A stretch of DNA of 45,326 nt, taken from the NCBI GenBank assembly GCA_017620475.1, contig JAFZQI010000013.1, positions 1-45,326 on the forward strand, in the 5' to 3' direction. The stretch's first letter is position 1. Each line of letters opens with the position of its first letter. A program made the translations under genes and the position numbers. This DNA is from Clostridiales bacterium. GTDB lineage: Bacteria > Bacillota > Clostridia > Saccharofermentanales > Saccharofermentanaceae. The notes beneath the pieces are model-generated. The model searched no databases, had not been told where the DNA came from, and saw only the letters and a program-made list of their open reading frames with translations. Below, piece by piece: positions 1-8,851 of the stretch.

Positions 1-12
1 AAGACAAAATGA
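1..12 (+). CDS. possible 3' end of prp (L27-cleaving protease), partial
   Basis: The first three codons (Lys-Thr-Lys) followed by TGA at 10-12 could be the end of a gene entering from the left. In Firmicutes the Prp cysteine protease gene usually lies between rplU and rpmA, and the L27 gene here has the matching cleavable extension. Only three residues are visible, so the identity rests on gene order alone. Confidence 0.25.
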   Translation, partial: KTK

Positions 13-31
13 GAAAATGGAGGGCTTGACC

Positions 32-313
32 ATGTTAAAGATGAATTTGCAACTCTTCGCTCATAAAAAGGGTATGGGTTCGACCAAGAACGGTCGTGAC
101 TCGGAAGCTAAGCGTCTCGGCGCAAAGAAGGGTGACGGACAGCTCGTTCTGGCCGGCAACATCCTCGTAAGACAGCGCGGCACGAAGATCCACCCGGGTA
201 CAAACGTAGGCATCGGTTCCGACGACACGCTTTATGCGCGCGTTGACGGCCACGTTAAGTATGAGCGTATGGGTCGTGACAAGAAGAAGGTCAGCGTATA
301 TCCGGCAGAGTAA
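32..313 (+). CDS. rpmA: 50S ribosomal protein L27 with Prp-type N-terminal extension
   Basis: L27 lies at the peptidyl-transferase side of the 50S subunit. The body ([21 protein letters not shown], then [10 protein letters not shown] and [11 protein letters not shown]) is unmistakable. The start at 32 is chosen because GGAGGG at 19-24 sits seven bases upstream; an ATG at 17 precedes that ribosome site and is less likely. The protein of about 93 residues begins [14 protein letters not shown]: Firmicutes L27 carries this extension, which is known in Staphylococcus to be removed by Prp between the Phe and Ala so that the functional N-terminus begins AHKKG. It is followed by a strong hairpin and then obgE, the usual rplU-prp-rpmA-obgE order. 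Confidence 0.97.
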   Translation: MLKMNLQLFAHKKGMGSTKNGRDSEAKRLGAKKGDGQLVLAGNILVRQRGTKIHPGTNVGIGSDDTLYARVDGHVKYERMGRDKKKVSVYPAE

Positions 314-365
314 TTCTGACGGCAAGATACATTAAGACGTTCCTTGTCAAAGAAATGTAGGATTC

Positions 366-421
366 AAAAGGGGTCGTCCCACAAGTGAGTCATCACTTTG
401 GAGATGCCCCTTTGCTATTTT
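366..421 (+). terminator. stem-loop between rpmA and obgE, probable terminator or attenuator
   Basis: Outer stem AAAGGGG (367-373) pairs with CCCCTTT (407-413); an inner perfect hairpin AAGTGA-GTCA-TCACTT lies between. The T-rich tail (GCTATTTTTG) is modest, so partial read-through into obgE is plausible. Confidence 0.55.
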
Positions 422-444
422 TGTGAAATGCCGCGAAAGGCTGA

Positions 445-1761
<1,317 letters not shown>

Positions 1762-1776
1762 TCTTTCAATAATCTG

Positions 1777-1785
1777 TGCTATAAT
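1777..1785 (+). promoter_or_regulatory. extended -10 promoter for the HD-GYP gene
   Basis: TGCTATAAT is a perfect extended -10 element about 30 bases before the ATG at 1816, with no convincing -35. AGGGGG (1801-1806) serves as ribosome site. It separates the HD-GYP gene from obgE. Confidence 0.6.
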
Positions 1786-1815
1786 CGAAGCATGAACACG
1801 AGGGGGTGACTGTTC

Positions 1816-3648
1816 ATGCTTTTGTATTATGAGATCCTTTTGGGGTTATCGGTTCTCTTTTCGGTAATCTATGCCTTTATGTGGCATAAGCATTTTGATG
1901 ACAATATCACGCTGATCTTTTTCCTGGTGCCGATCGGAAATCTTGCGTATGTGGCGATTGCGAAATCAAAGACGCTGGAGGAGGCGATACTGGCCACGAA
2001 GATCACGTATATAACCGGTCTTTTCGCCGTGCTTTTCATCATGCTGACGATCCTTGGCCTGTGTCATATCCAGATTCCAAAACTTCTTCGTGGCATCCTG
2101 GTTGGCATTACGATGCTGGTATATCTTCCGGTACTGACCATCGGACGTTACGATTATTTCTATAAAGATGTGCAGATCGAGACGCGTCACGGGATCACAC
2201 AGATGGTCGGGAAAGAGTACGGCATCTGCCATACGTTTGTATATGCGTGGGTGTTCATCCTTTTTTTCTTCTGCCTGGCTGCACTGGTCTACAGCCTGAT
2301 CCGGAAAAACAATGTATCCCATAAGATCATCTTCATGCTTTTTGCACCGGTGGTGATCTCAATGCTTCTCTTCTTCGTGGTAAGAAAGATCACGACGGAG
2401 ATCGAGCTTCTGCCGGCGGCTTATGTGACGGCGCAGTTCTTCTATATTCTGATCGCGTACCGGCTGGGACTTTATGACATTGATGATTCCGGTCTGGATT
2501 CCTTGCTTCTAAAAGGGGAGACAGGTTTTGCGTCCTTCGACTATAACCTTCGTTTCCTGGGCTGTAACGATACGGCGGAAGAGGCAATTCCTACGCTCAA
2601 AGGACTTCATGTGGATCGTCCGGTGGGTGAGCTTCCTGCTTTACAGGACAACGTTGTTCGGTGGATCAGAGCTTTTCGAGAGAAAGAGAAGACGGGGAAG
2701 ATGCCGGAAGAGGATCTGGACCCTTACGGCGATGCGGATGGAGATGTGCATTTCCACCACAAGAGCGCGGATGGAAGCAAGACCTATCATGTGGAGGTCA
2801 ATTACCTTTACGACGGGCGCCGCCGCCGCGGATATCAGCTGTTCATCACGGATGATACGGCGGATGTGAAGTATATGGAATTTCAGGAGAAGTTTAATGC
2901 GGTGCTTCGGGATAAGGTCGATCAGAAGACGGCGCGTATCCTGCAGATGAATGACCATCTCCTTTATAGTATGGCGGCCATGGTTGAAAGCCGTGACCCG
3001 TTTACGGGCGGACATATCAGGAGGACCAGTGAAGGTGTGCGGCTTTTGATCGAGGAGATGAAGAAGGATCCTTCGATTTCGCTGAATAAGGGTTTCTGTG
3101 AACATGTGATCAAGGCGGCGCCGATGCATGATCTGGGTAAGATCGCCGTTCCGGATGCAGTGCTGCTTAAGCCGGGCCGGTATGAGCCGGAGGAGTATGA
3201 GATCATGAAGTCGCATTCGGCGGAAGGCGCGAAAGTCGTTCACAATATTCTGAAGGATACGGACGATGAGAACTTCCGTAAGGTGGCAGAAAATGTGGCG
3301 CATTTCCATCATGAGAGATGGGACGGAAAGGGTTATCCGGATCAGCTTGCCGGTGAGCAGATCCCGCTGGAGGCGAGGATCATGGCGATAGCGGATGTGT
3401 ACGATGCGCTGGTAAGTAAGCGTATCTATAAGAATAAGATGCCGCCTGAAAAGGCGAATGCGATCATCCTGGAGGGGATGGGGACGCAGTTCGATCCGGG
3501 GCTTCAGAAGTATTATGAAGCGGCACGTCCGGCACTTGAGGCATATTATGAAGCACAGCTGGATGCGGATGCAACTCAGCAGGAAGAGGAAGGGACGCAG
3601 CAGAATGCAGATGGGGCGCAGAAGGAAGCGGACACAGATCAGAAGTAA
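1816..3648 (+). CDS. membrane sensor with 7TM region, PAS-like segment and HD-GYP domain
   Basis: Predicted cyclic-di-GMP phosphodiesterase or related signalling protein of 610 residues. Residues 1-220 hold about seven hydrophobic helices resembling the histidine-kinase N-terminal 7TM domain. Residues 225-350 look PAS-like, and 380-565 form the HD-GYP domain with His400, HD (438-439), GKIAVPD, HSAEG, HH (498-499) and GKGYP (504-508) all present, so the metal site looks intact. The C-terminal 40 residues are a Gln/Glu/Asp-rich tail. A good ribosome site (AGGGGG) and its own extended -10 promoter make it probably monocistronic. Substrate specificity is inferred from the family, not shown. Confidence 0.9.
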   Translation: MLLYYEILLGLSVLFSVIYAFMWHKHFDDNITLIFFLVPIGNLAYVAIAKSKTLEEAILATKITYITGLFAVLFIMLTILGLCHIQIPKLLRGILVGITMLVYLPVLTIGRYDYFYKDVQIETRHGITQMVGKEYGICHTFVYAWVFILFFFCLAALVYSLIRKNNVSHKIIFMLFAPVVISMLLFFVVRKITTEIELLPAAYVTAQFFYILIAYRLGLYDIDDSGLDSLLLKGETGFASFDYNLRFLGCNDTAEEAIPTLKGLHVDRPVGELPALQDNVVRWIRAFREKEKTGKMPEEDLDPYGDADGDVHFHHKSADGSKTYHVEVNYLYDGRRRRGYQLFITDDTADVKYMEFQEKFNAVLRDKVDQKTARILQMNDHLLYSMAAMVESRDPFTGGHIRRTSEGVRLLIEEMKKDPSISLNKGFCEHVIKAAPMHDLGKIAVPDAVLLKPGRYEPEEYEIMKSHSAEGAKVVHNILKDTDDENFRKVAENVAHFHHERWDGKGYPDQLAGEQIPLEARIMAIADVYDALVSKRIYKNKMPPEKANAIILEGMGTQFDPGLQKYYEAARPALEAYYEAQLDADATQQEEEGTQQNADGAQKEADTDQK

Positions 3649-3656
3649 TCTTCTTA

Positions 3657-3670
3657 ATTTGTTAACAAAT
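3657..3670. promoter_or_regulatory. 14-bp perfect palindrome (possible operator)
   Basis: ATTTGTT-AACAAAT is a perfect palindrome with no spacer, nine bases after the HD-GYP stop and about 70 bases before the next ribosome site. It resembles repressor half-sites but lacks the spacer of a Rex box. The regulator is unknown. Confidence 0.3.
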
Positions 3671-3738
3671 GCGCCATAGTACATCCACTTTTCTTCTTTA
3701 GAATGAAACCATAGAAAAGAACTAAGGAGGACAGACCG

Positions 3739-3825
3739 ATGCAGTACTTTACCACAACTCAAGTTACCGGGTCTTCTGAATCCTCCCGTTGCTTGAGTGA
3801 AGAATCAGTTAGAGTTGCTCTCTAA
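3739..3825 (+). CDS. possible 28-aa peptide in a structured short transcript
   Basis: ATG at 3739 follows AAGGAGG (3724-3730) with eight bases between, and the frame runs 28 codons (MQYFTTTQVTGSSESSRCLS...) to TAA at 3823-3825. A clear terminator follows at 3869. The RNA is unusually structured: ACTCAAG (3757-3763) pairs with CTTGAGT (3792-3798) and CGGG with CCCG inside it; TTAGAG-TTGCT-CTCTAA forms at 3809-3825; and the Shine-Dalgarno GGAGGA (3726-3731) can alternatively pair with TCCTCC (3781-3786) within the frame. It may be a real microprotein, a regulated leader, or a small RNA in which the frame is incidental. No family recognised. Confidence 0.35.
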   Translation: MQYFTTTQVTGSSESSRCLSEESVRVAL

Positions 3826-3868
3826 GAAATTGAGTTTGTAATAAGTCTTATGAGGACTAAAGAATACG

Positions 3869-3900
3869 CCCCCGAAGCGAAGAGCCCGGGGGTTTTCTTT
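3869..3900 (+). terminator. rho-independent terminator of the short transcript
   Basis: CCCCCG (3869-3874) pairs with CGGGGG (3887-3892), followed by TTTTCTTT. It ends the 28-aa-frame transcript and lies just beyond the 3' end of the minus-strand gene starting at 3937. Confidence 0.8.
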
Positions 3901-3936
3901 ATGGCTTTTGAAGTGTGTCGGAAAAGATCTGATTGC

Positions 3937-5412
3937 TTAGAGGGTCCTCTCCATATCGCGGATCTTCTTTTCGAATTTCTCCGCTTCGCTCGCGGCCCGG
4001 TCCCGTTTGTCGGAAAGGATCTGTGCTTCTTTCTTCATGCTGTCCACTTTTTCTTTCGACATGAGGCGCTGTGGTCTGTTGCCGGGCACGACGGACGGGG
4101 CTATACAAATGACGGCGAAAGGTAGCACAAATAGCAGAAACATGATGATGGGGCCTAGGTCTTCGGTGTCATCTTGTAGCGCTACATAAATGAGTATACC
4201 GAGGAACAGGAAGATCATGGAGAGGATATAGATGACGGTCTTCTTCAAATCTTCCGGTTGGGGTTCGGTATCGTACAGAATAGGTGCTCTGCTGTATTCC
4301 GTAAGCTTCTCTGCCCCACGGACCTTCTCGTTTTTGGATCGGTAGGTTTGGTTGGCCTGAATCAAAGAAAGAGAAGAAGTGATATATATTTTCACATCAC
4401 CGACGAATTGTTTCTTCTCCGAAGGGAGCTGAGTGCGGAATTTATTCCAATCGAGATCCTGTGCCTTCTTTAGTGACTGTTCATCTTTCCGGATCTTGTG
4501 CAGTCCTTCATGAATGGTCTTCGAAGTGAGGCTGCAACGCAGTTCCCGGAGTGTGAGACGGTAATCATCCGGAGTGTCTTTGCGGAGTTCTTCAATCATC
4601 TGCATGGCGCGGGCATACATACCCTCTGCGATGCAAAAATCGATTGCAGAAATGGAGGCCGGCATATTCGCTTCATCGAGGGTCTGGGTTTTGCCGCAGA
4701 ATGGACATACCAGGAGCTTGGCTCCGCGTTCGAAAGTGAAGTTGGCTCCACAGCTGTTACAGGTCAGCCCGATCAGAGCATCCTTCTTGATCGATGATTC
4801 CCTGCCATCCGAAGGGCGAGTAGTATCGCTCGGGAAGGCTTTCTTTTCCGCTTCCTTCATCTTCGTGAAAAAATCCCACTGCTTTTTCTCCAGTCTTTGA
4901 AGTGACCGACGGTATTCCGCTTCGGCTTCTTTTTGCAGTTCGTCGAAACTTTGGTCCATGGAGGAGGATTCCTTATCCTCGAGGATCTCCTTTGCCGTCC
5001 TCGGCCCCTTACTTTTGAGCTCGGCTATCTGCGAGCAGAGGGAACAGAACAGGCGGACCATGCTCGGAAATGAATCCTCTTTATCCGGAGTGAGTGCGCA
5101 GATCTGTGCCCACTCATCACTTCCGGTTACATCCAAAAGAACATTCGAATAGGCGCGATTCTTGTAGAGGTAATCGGAAAGACAGGAACACTTATATCGC
5201 CAAATGAGGACGCGCGCGTAGTAACCGGGATTATTCGAGGCGGTGCTCTTCATCTCGTTGAGCAGTTCTTTGGCCTTGGTATAATCTTTGCGGCTGAGCC
5301 GGTCATCGACGTGATAGAAAGAGACTTCACCGTTCGGCTGAAAGACCGTATCCAAATCGGTTTTTGTCCCGTTAGAAGCCATATCAAAATCGGATCTTGT
5401 CTCGTCTGCCAT
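3937..5412 (-). CDS. zinc-ribbon, TPR-like membrane protein with coiled-coil tail, function unknown
   Basis: A 491-residue protein I do not recognise. An N-terminal helical segment (about 30-90) resembles a TPR-like hairpin (YTKAKELLNEM...). A charged coiled-coil-like region (150-195) precedes a zinc ribbon (CNSC at 218-221, CPFC at 236-239). A second TPR-like hairpin follows (IAEGMYARAMQMIEELRKD), then two membrane helices (about 388-435) and a charged C-terminal coiled coil. AAGGAGG lies just before ATG 5412. It is 31 bases downstream of another zinc-ribbon gene with the same ribbon-plus-hairpin module, so the two are one operon. Topology suggests both ends face the cytoplasm. Confidence 0.75.
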   Translation of the reverse strand: MADETRSDFDMASNGTKTDLDTVFQPNGEVSFYHVDDRLSRKDYTKAKELLNEMKSTASNNPGYYARVLIWRYKCSCLSDYLYKNRAYSNVLLDVTGSDEWAQICALTPDKEDSFPSMVRLFCSLCSQIAELKSKGPRTAKEILEDKESSSMDQSFDELQKEAEAEYRRSLQRLEKKQWDFFTKMKEAEKKAFPSDTTRPSDGRESSIKKDALIGLTCNSCGANFTFERGAKLLVCPFCGKTQTLDEANMPASISAIDFCIAEGMYARAMQMIEELRKDTPDDYRLTLRELRCSLTSKTIHEGLHKIRKDEQSLKKAQDLDWNKFRTQLPSEKKQFVGDVKIYITSSLSLIQANQTYRSKNEKVRGAEKLTEYSRAPILYDTEPQPEDLKKTVIYILSMIFLFLGILIYVALQDDTEDLGPIIMFLLFVLPFAVICIAPSVVPGNRPQRLMSKEKVDSMKKEAQILSDKRDRAASEAEKFEKKIRDMERTL

Positions 5413-5443
5413 TTCAATATCCTCCTTGATCGTTCGGGAAAAA

Positions 5444-6220
5444 TCAGAGCTCCGCTTCCAGTTCTTTTACGGTCTGAAGAAGAGCCTGCTGCTTCGCCTG
5501 AAGTTCCGCTTTCGTTTTGAGGTCAGCCTGCATAACTGCCGCCGCTTCCTCTTCTTTTTCCTTGATCTGAAGATAGTACGGCTTTGGAAGCTTGCTTCGG
5601 ATGAGGGAAGTGAATTTGCCTTCTGCTTCCGGCGCAGCGGCTTTCCCGCCTGCGTTTTTCCCATCTGCCTTCTTTTCCACGGATCTATCTTCTGTGGACC
5701 GGTTCTTTTTCTGATCACTGCCGATCTTCCAAAACGAGCCGGCGGCTACGGTTTGGTCATCCAGAAAATCGCGATTCTGATCGATCCGCTCCGAGACATT
5801 TATAAGCTCTAAACTAACGGTGCAGTATTCCTTTATAGCATCGACGATATTCCGGCGGCCGTTCGTAATGCAGGCACCAAGATCGTCCCAATCCGGGCAG
5901 TCCAGGATCTTCCGGATCTGGGCGGGGTTGGACTTTGCACAGGAAAGAAGGAGCGGCGCACTGGTCATGCCGAACTTGCAGAGGATCTTGCGAAGAACAA
6001 AGAGCGGGTTATCCGGTTCGAGCCGCATGAGTTCGGCGAGAGCTTCCTTTGCCTGATTGAAGCGGTGGGCGTGCATGTGCTGATCGACGAGCTTGAGCGA
6101 CAGCGGTGTGTCCTTGCCGGTCATTGCATGGATCTTCCCGCAGAATGTGCACTCGAAGAAACCCAGATTGCGGTTGAATTTGAGCTCGCCGCCGCAGGTG
6201 ACACATGTCTTGTTTTTCAT
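5444..6220 (-). CDS. zinc-ribbon plus TPR-like protein with C-terminal coiled coil, function unknown
   Basis: About 258 residues. The N-terminal zinc ribbon has CVTC (6-9) and CTFC (24-27), followed by a TPR-like stretch (HRFNQAKEALAELMRLEPDN) and a Lys/Glu/Ala/Gln-rich coiled coil at the C-terminus. The start at 6220 is preferred over an in-frame ATG at 6241 because an AAAGGGG ribosome site lies between them, at the right distance from 6220. No membrane helix is seen. It is first in an operon with the 491-residue membrane protein that carries the same module; perhaps a soluble partner. Confidence 0.72.
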   Translation of the reverse strand: MKNKTCVTCGGELKFNRNLGFFECTFCGKIHAMTGKDTPLSLKLVDQHMHAHRFNQAKEALAELMRLEPDNPLFVLRKILCKFGMTSAPLLLSCAKSNPAQIRKILDCPDWDDLGACITNGRRNIVDAIKEYCTVSLELINVSERIDQNRDFLDDQTVAAGSFWKIGSDQKKNRSTEDRSVEKKADGKNAGGKAAAPEAEGKFTSLIRSKLPKPYYLQIKEKEEEAAAVMQADLKTKAELQAKQQALLQTVKELEAEL

Positions 6221-6270
6221 ACGGAAATACCCCTTTCCCATTTCGAAACCGATTACGCCAATCCATCATC

Positions 6271-6279
6271 ATTATAGCA
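6271..6279 (-). promoter_or_regulatory. extended -10 promoter of the zinc-ribbon operon
   Basis: Read on the minus strand, TGCTATAAT occupies 6279-6271, about 50 bases before the ATG at 6220. The -35 region holds only TTTTTC. Confidence 0.55.
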
Positions 6280-6364
6280 AATCCGCACATGAAGAAAAAC
6301 GCGAAATTGCGGAAATAGAGAGACCGTAGAAGGATGTGAAAAAAGCATAGCTTCATACTGCTCG

Positions 6365-6373
6365 TGATATAAT
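6365..6373 (+). promoter_or_regulatory. extended -10 promoter for the 6487 gene
   Basis: TGATATAAT lies about 115 bases before the chosen start, giving a long leader. It diverges from the zinc-ribbon operon promoter about 90 bases away. Confidence 0.45.
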
Positions 6374-6486
6374 GTAAACGTACCTAACAAAACGCGATGA
6401 ATCGGGAAAAGAGTTTTGTTATTTGCCATGGAAGATTCATAGAGCAGCATTCGGCTTTTTATGGGAGACATGAAGCGGAGGAGTTT

Positions 6487-7242
6487 ATGAGACAGAATGG
6501 ACTTGTGAAAATACTAGCGGTCGTTATTTCATTTGTAGGTGTGTTCACGCTCTTCTTTGTCGGCTCTTACTACATTAAAAAACAGTCTTCTACGGCCAAG
6601 GAGAATCAAAGCAATATCGAGAGCACGCGTCAGGCGGACCTTCAGCGGCAGACGAAAGTGAATGACGAGACCGGAAAAATCATCCTGACGGATGAATACA
6701 TCAAGACCGATTACGAAGCCTATTACAACAATCTAAGTGAAGGTTTGAAGGTATTTGGCACATTCAAGACACTTTTTATCGTGGTGGTCATCGCATTCAG
6801 TTTGATTGCCTGCGTCACATATGTTTTTAAAACCCTGCATAATGCGAAAACGCCTAATCCAATCATTATCCTGGCCAGCCTGCTTCCGATTCCGGTCATG
6901 CTCTTTGCAATCAACTTCATCTTCAGCGGGGTCAATGTTTCCGCGCCCAAGCCGGAGGAGGCGGTCATCAAGACGTATCAGGTCGTTGTCCTGGACAAGA
7001 AATCCACGTCCTACACGGATTCGGAGGGAAGCTCATATGAGGATTACTACCTGATCAGTGATGATAACGGTCAGAACCGCTCAGTTCCGGTGACGGAGAA
7101 AATGTATAATTCGGTTTCCGGCAGCGGGCTTTACTATATTTCGGGGACAGAAGCCAACAAAACGCTCCGGTTCTTCGCCATTTATTCAACGGATCGGTAC
7201 GAGTATTCGAAGGGAGAGATAGAAAACTATGACGGAAAATGA
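6487..7242 (+). CDS. multi-pass membrane protein with extracytoplasmic C-terminal domain, unknown
   Basis: 251 residues with one N-terminal membrane helix (about 6-28), a polar 60-residue loop, two more helices (about 90-115 and 128-155), and a C-terminal polar domain of about 95 residues rich in Tyr/Ser with alternating beta-like pattern (TYQVVVLDKKSTSYTDSEG). The start at 6487 is preferred because GGAGGAG (6477-6483) precedes it; the in-frame ATG at 6397 has no ribosome site. The stop overlaps the next gene by 14 bases, so translation is probably coupled. I do not recognise the family. Confidence 0.7.
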   Translation: MRQNGLVKILAVVISFVGVFTLFFVGSYYIKKQSSTAKENQSNIESTRQADLQRQTKVNDETGKIILTDEYIKTDYEAYYNNLSEGLKVFGTFKTLFIVVVIAFSLIACVTYVFKTLHNAKTPNPIIILASLLPIPVMLFAINFIFSGVNVSAPKPEEAVIKTYQVVVLDKKSTSYTDSEGSSYEDYYLISDDNGQNRSVPVTEKMYNSVSGSGLYYISGTEANKTLRFFAIYSTDRYEYSKGEIENYDGK

Positions 7243-8017
7243 AGTTCGTGAAATCCTTTTTGCGAAGCAGGATGTGGAGTATAGGGATTTCCAGGCCAAA
7301 CTGATTCCGGGAACGGGCTCCGATACCATGATCGGTGTGCGTACGCCAGATCTTCGTTCTTTGGCAAAAGAACTGGTTAAGCGGGCGGATGTTTCGGATT
7401 TCCTGAATGTGCTTCCACACCGGTATTTTGATGAAAATCAGCTGCATGCTTTTATCATTTCGGAGATGCGGGATTTCGATTCCTGCATGGATGCGGTATG
7501 CCGGTTTCTACCGTATGTGGATAACTGGGCGACCTGCGACCAGATGAATCCCAAGGTATTTGGCAAAAAACAATACCGGACAGTGCTTTTGGAGCAGACG
7601 AAGAAATGGATGAAGTCGAAGAAGACATACGAGGTGAGGTTCGGGATCCGTATGCTGATGTGCCATTTCCTGGATGAGAGCTTCGACCCGAAGTTCCTGC
7701 AGATGGTTGCGAAGATCCGGTCGGAGGAGTATTACATCAACATGATGATCGCTTGGTTTTTTGCGACCGCACTGGCGAAGCAGTACGATGCGGCCGTCGC
7801 GGTTCTGGAGAAGGGGAAGCGTAGGCAGATGCGGGAAAGCAAGGGTTTCGGAAGAAATCCGCGTGATGAAAAGGCTTCCGGCGATAAGATGATTGAGGAT
7901 CCCTCTGATGGTGCGGTTCTATCTTCCTGGGTGCAGAACAAATCGATTCAGAAGGCAGTAGAGAGCTACCGTATCACGGACGAACAGAAGACGTATCTGC
8001 GGACGCTGAAAGTATGA
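7229..8017 (+). CDS. AlkD-type DNA alkylation repair protein
   Basis: Member of the HEAT-repeat DNA alkylation repair (DNA_alkylation) family, whose characterised members excise bulky or positively charged alkylated bases. Recognisable blocks are GVRTPDLRSLAKEL (36-49), ISEMRDFDSCMDAVCRFLPYVDNWATCDQ region (77-105), SEEYYINMMIAWFFATALA (165-183) and a C-terminal VQNKSIQKAVESYRIT. A polar insert of about 35 residues (roughly 196-232, Arg/Lys/Ser/Asp rich) interrupts the usual run into the last helices. It overlaps the upstream membrane protein gene by 14 bases. It contains one copy of the dispersed CAGTGCTTTT motif (7581-7590). Confidence 0.88.
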   Translation: MTENEVREILFAKQDVEYRDFQAKLIPGTGSDTMIGVRTPDLRSLAKELVKRADVSDFLNVLPHRYFDENQLHAFIISEMRDFDSCMDAVCRFLPYVDNWATCDQMNPKVFGKKQYRTVLLEQTKKWMKSKKTYEVRFGIRMLMCHFLDESFDPKFLQMVAKIRSEEYYINMMIAWFFATALAKQYDAAVAVLEKGKRRQMRESKGFGRNPRDEKASGDKMIEDPSDGAVLSSWVQNKSIQKAVESYRITDEQKTYLRTLKV

Positions 8018-8063
8018 GACGATTGCTGTATGACGCCCGGAATCGCGCCTGCACACGCGCCCG

Positions 8064-8115
8064 GGGCGCTTATCCAAGATACAAATAGGGTGTGAAAGGG
8101 CGCTTATCCAAGATA
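8064..8115. repeat. 18-bp direct repeat spanning the 3' end of the HAD gene
   Basis: GGGCGCTTATCCAAGATA occurs at 8064-8081 and again at 8098-8115. The second copy contains the stop and last codons of the minus-strand HAD gene; the first duplicates them in the intergenic space 34 bases away. It looks like a small local duplication. Confidence 0.85.
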
Positions 8116-8781
8116 ATCCAGCACGCCCAGCTGATTCTGAAGTTGCGGAAATTCCGGTAGAACTTGGCAGGGAATGTGCGGTTCGAAGGCAAGGGCGCGG
8201 AACCATGAAGCCTGAAGCGCGGTCATGCCGGCATCGCGCGCTGCGAATAGTTCGCGCGATCCGCCGTCACCGACAAAGAGACATTCTTCCGGTGTGACGC
8301 CGAGCTCCTCCATGATGGATGTATACATCTTTGGATCCGGCTTACGGATGCCTTCCTCATAGGAGATGCGCACAGCATCGAAGTAGGGGAAGAGTTTACT
8401 TCCGCGGATGAGGTCGCGCTCATCGGAAAATGTATTGGTGATGAGTCCGATCTTGATGCCGCGCTTCTTTAGTTCTTCGAGGAGACGGAAGGTGTCGTCC
8501 GGGATCGCAGCGAAAGTGTCTCCCAGAGCGGCGAGGCGTTTTCCCGAAATCTCTTTGACCTTTTCTTCGGAGTAGACACCCAAAGACTGCAGGGTTTTAG
8601 CGATGCCTTCTTCGATCGTGAGTTTTCCCGTCGTGCGGTCGATCTCATTTTCGTGCCATGCTTTTCGATAGGTGGCGGGATCGATGCCCACGTCTGCGGC
8701 GGCGTCCTCGCCAAAGTACGTCCGCCCGACAAACAGTGTGATCAGGGTCTCAAACATATCGAAAACAACAGCTTTTTTCAT
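8104..8781 (-). CDS. HAD superfamily hydrolase
   Basis: 225 residues in the haloacid dehalogenase-like (subfamily I) fold. Motif I is VFDMFETL with nucleophile Asp8, but the usual general-acid Asp two residues later is Phe, as in FDxxGTL-type members. Motif II is LITNT, motif III the Lys of RKPDPKMY, motif IV VGDGGSREL. A cap insertion lies between motifs I and II. Start 8781 is chosen over ATG 8811 because AAAGGAGA lies just before it. It ends a minus-strand run with a GNAT gene and a ProC-like gene. Substrate cannot be told from sequence. Confidence 0.88.
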   Translation of the reverse strand: MKKAVVFDMFETLITLFVGRTYFGEDAAADVGIDPATYRKAWHENEIDRTTGKLTIEEGIAKTLQSLGVYSEEKVKEISGKRLAALGDTFAAIPDDTFRLLEELKKRGIKIGLITNTFSDERDLIRGSKLFPYFDAVRISYEEGIRKPDPKMYTSIMEELGVTPEECLFVGDGGSRELFAARDAGMTALQASWFRALAFEPHIPCQVLPEFPQLQNQLGVLDYLG

Positions 8782-8851
8782 ACAGTCTCCTTTTTCAAAA
8801 CAATTATTCAAAACAGCTTTTTCAGATCGGTTCCTTCAGAGCAGATTGAAA

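Noticed and set aside
3657..3670. Reading the TTGTTAACAA palindrome as a Rex redox box
   Set aside because: Rex sites need a spacer of several bases between the halves; this palindrome has none.
2641..3762. 373-codon minus-strand frame opposite the HD-GYP domain
   Set aside because: Shadow of a domain with all catalytic motifs intact.
4900..4935. Weak tRNA-like or structured segments in gene-poor stretches
   Set aside because: No cloverleaf with T-loop GTTCRA, D-loop and CCA-compatible acceptor could be assembled anywhere I looked.
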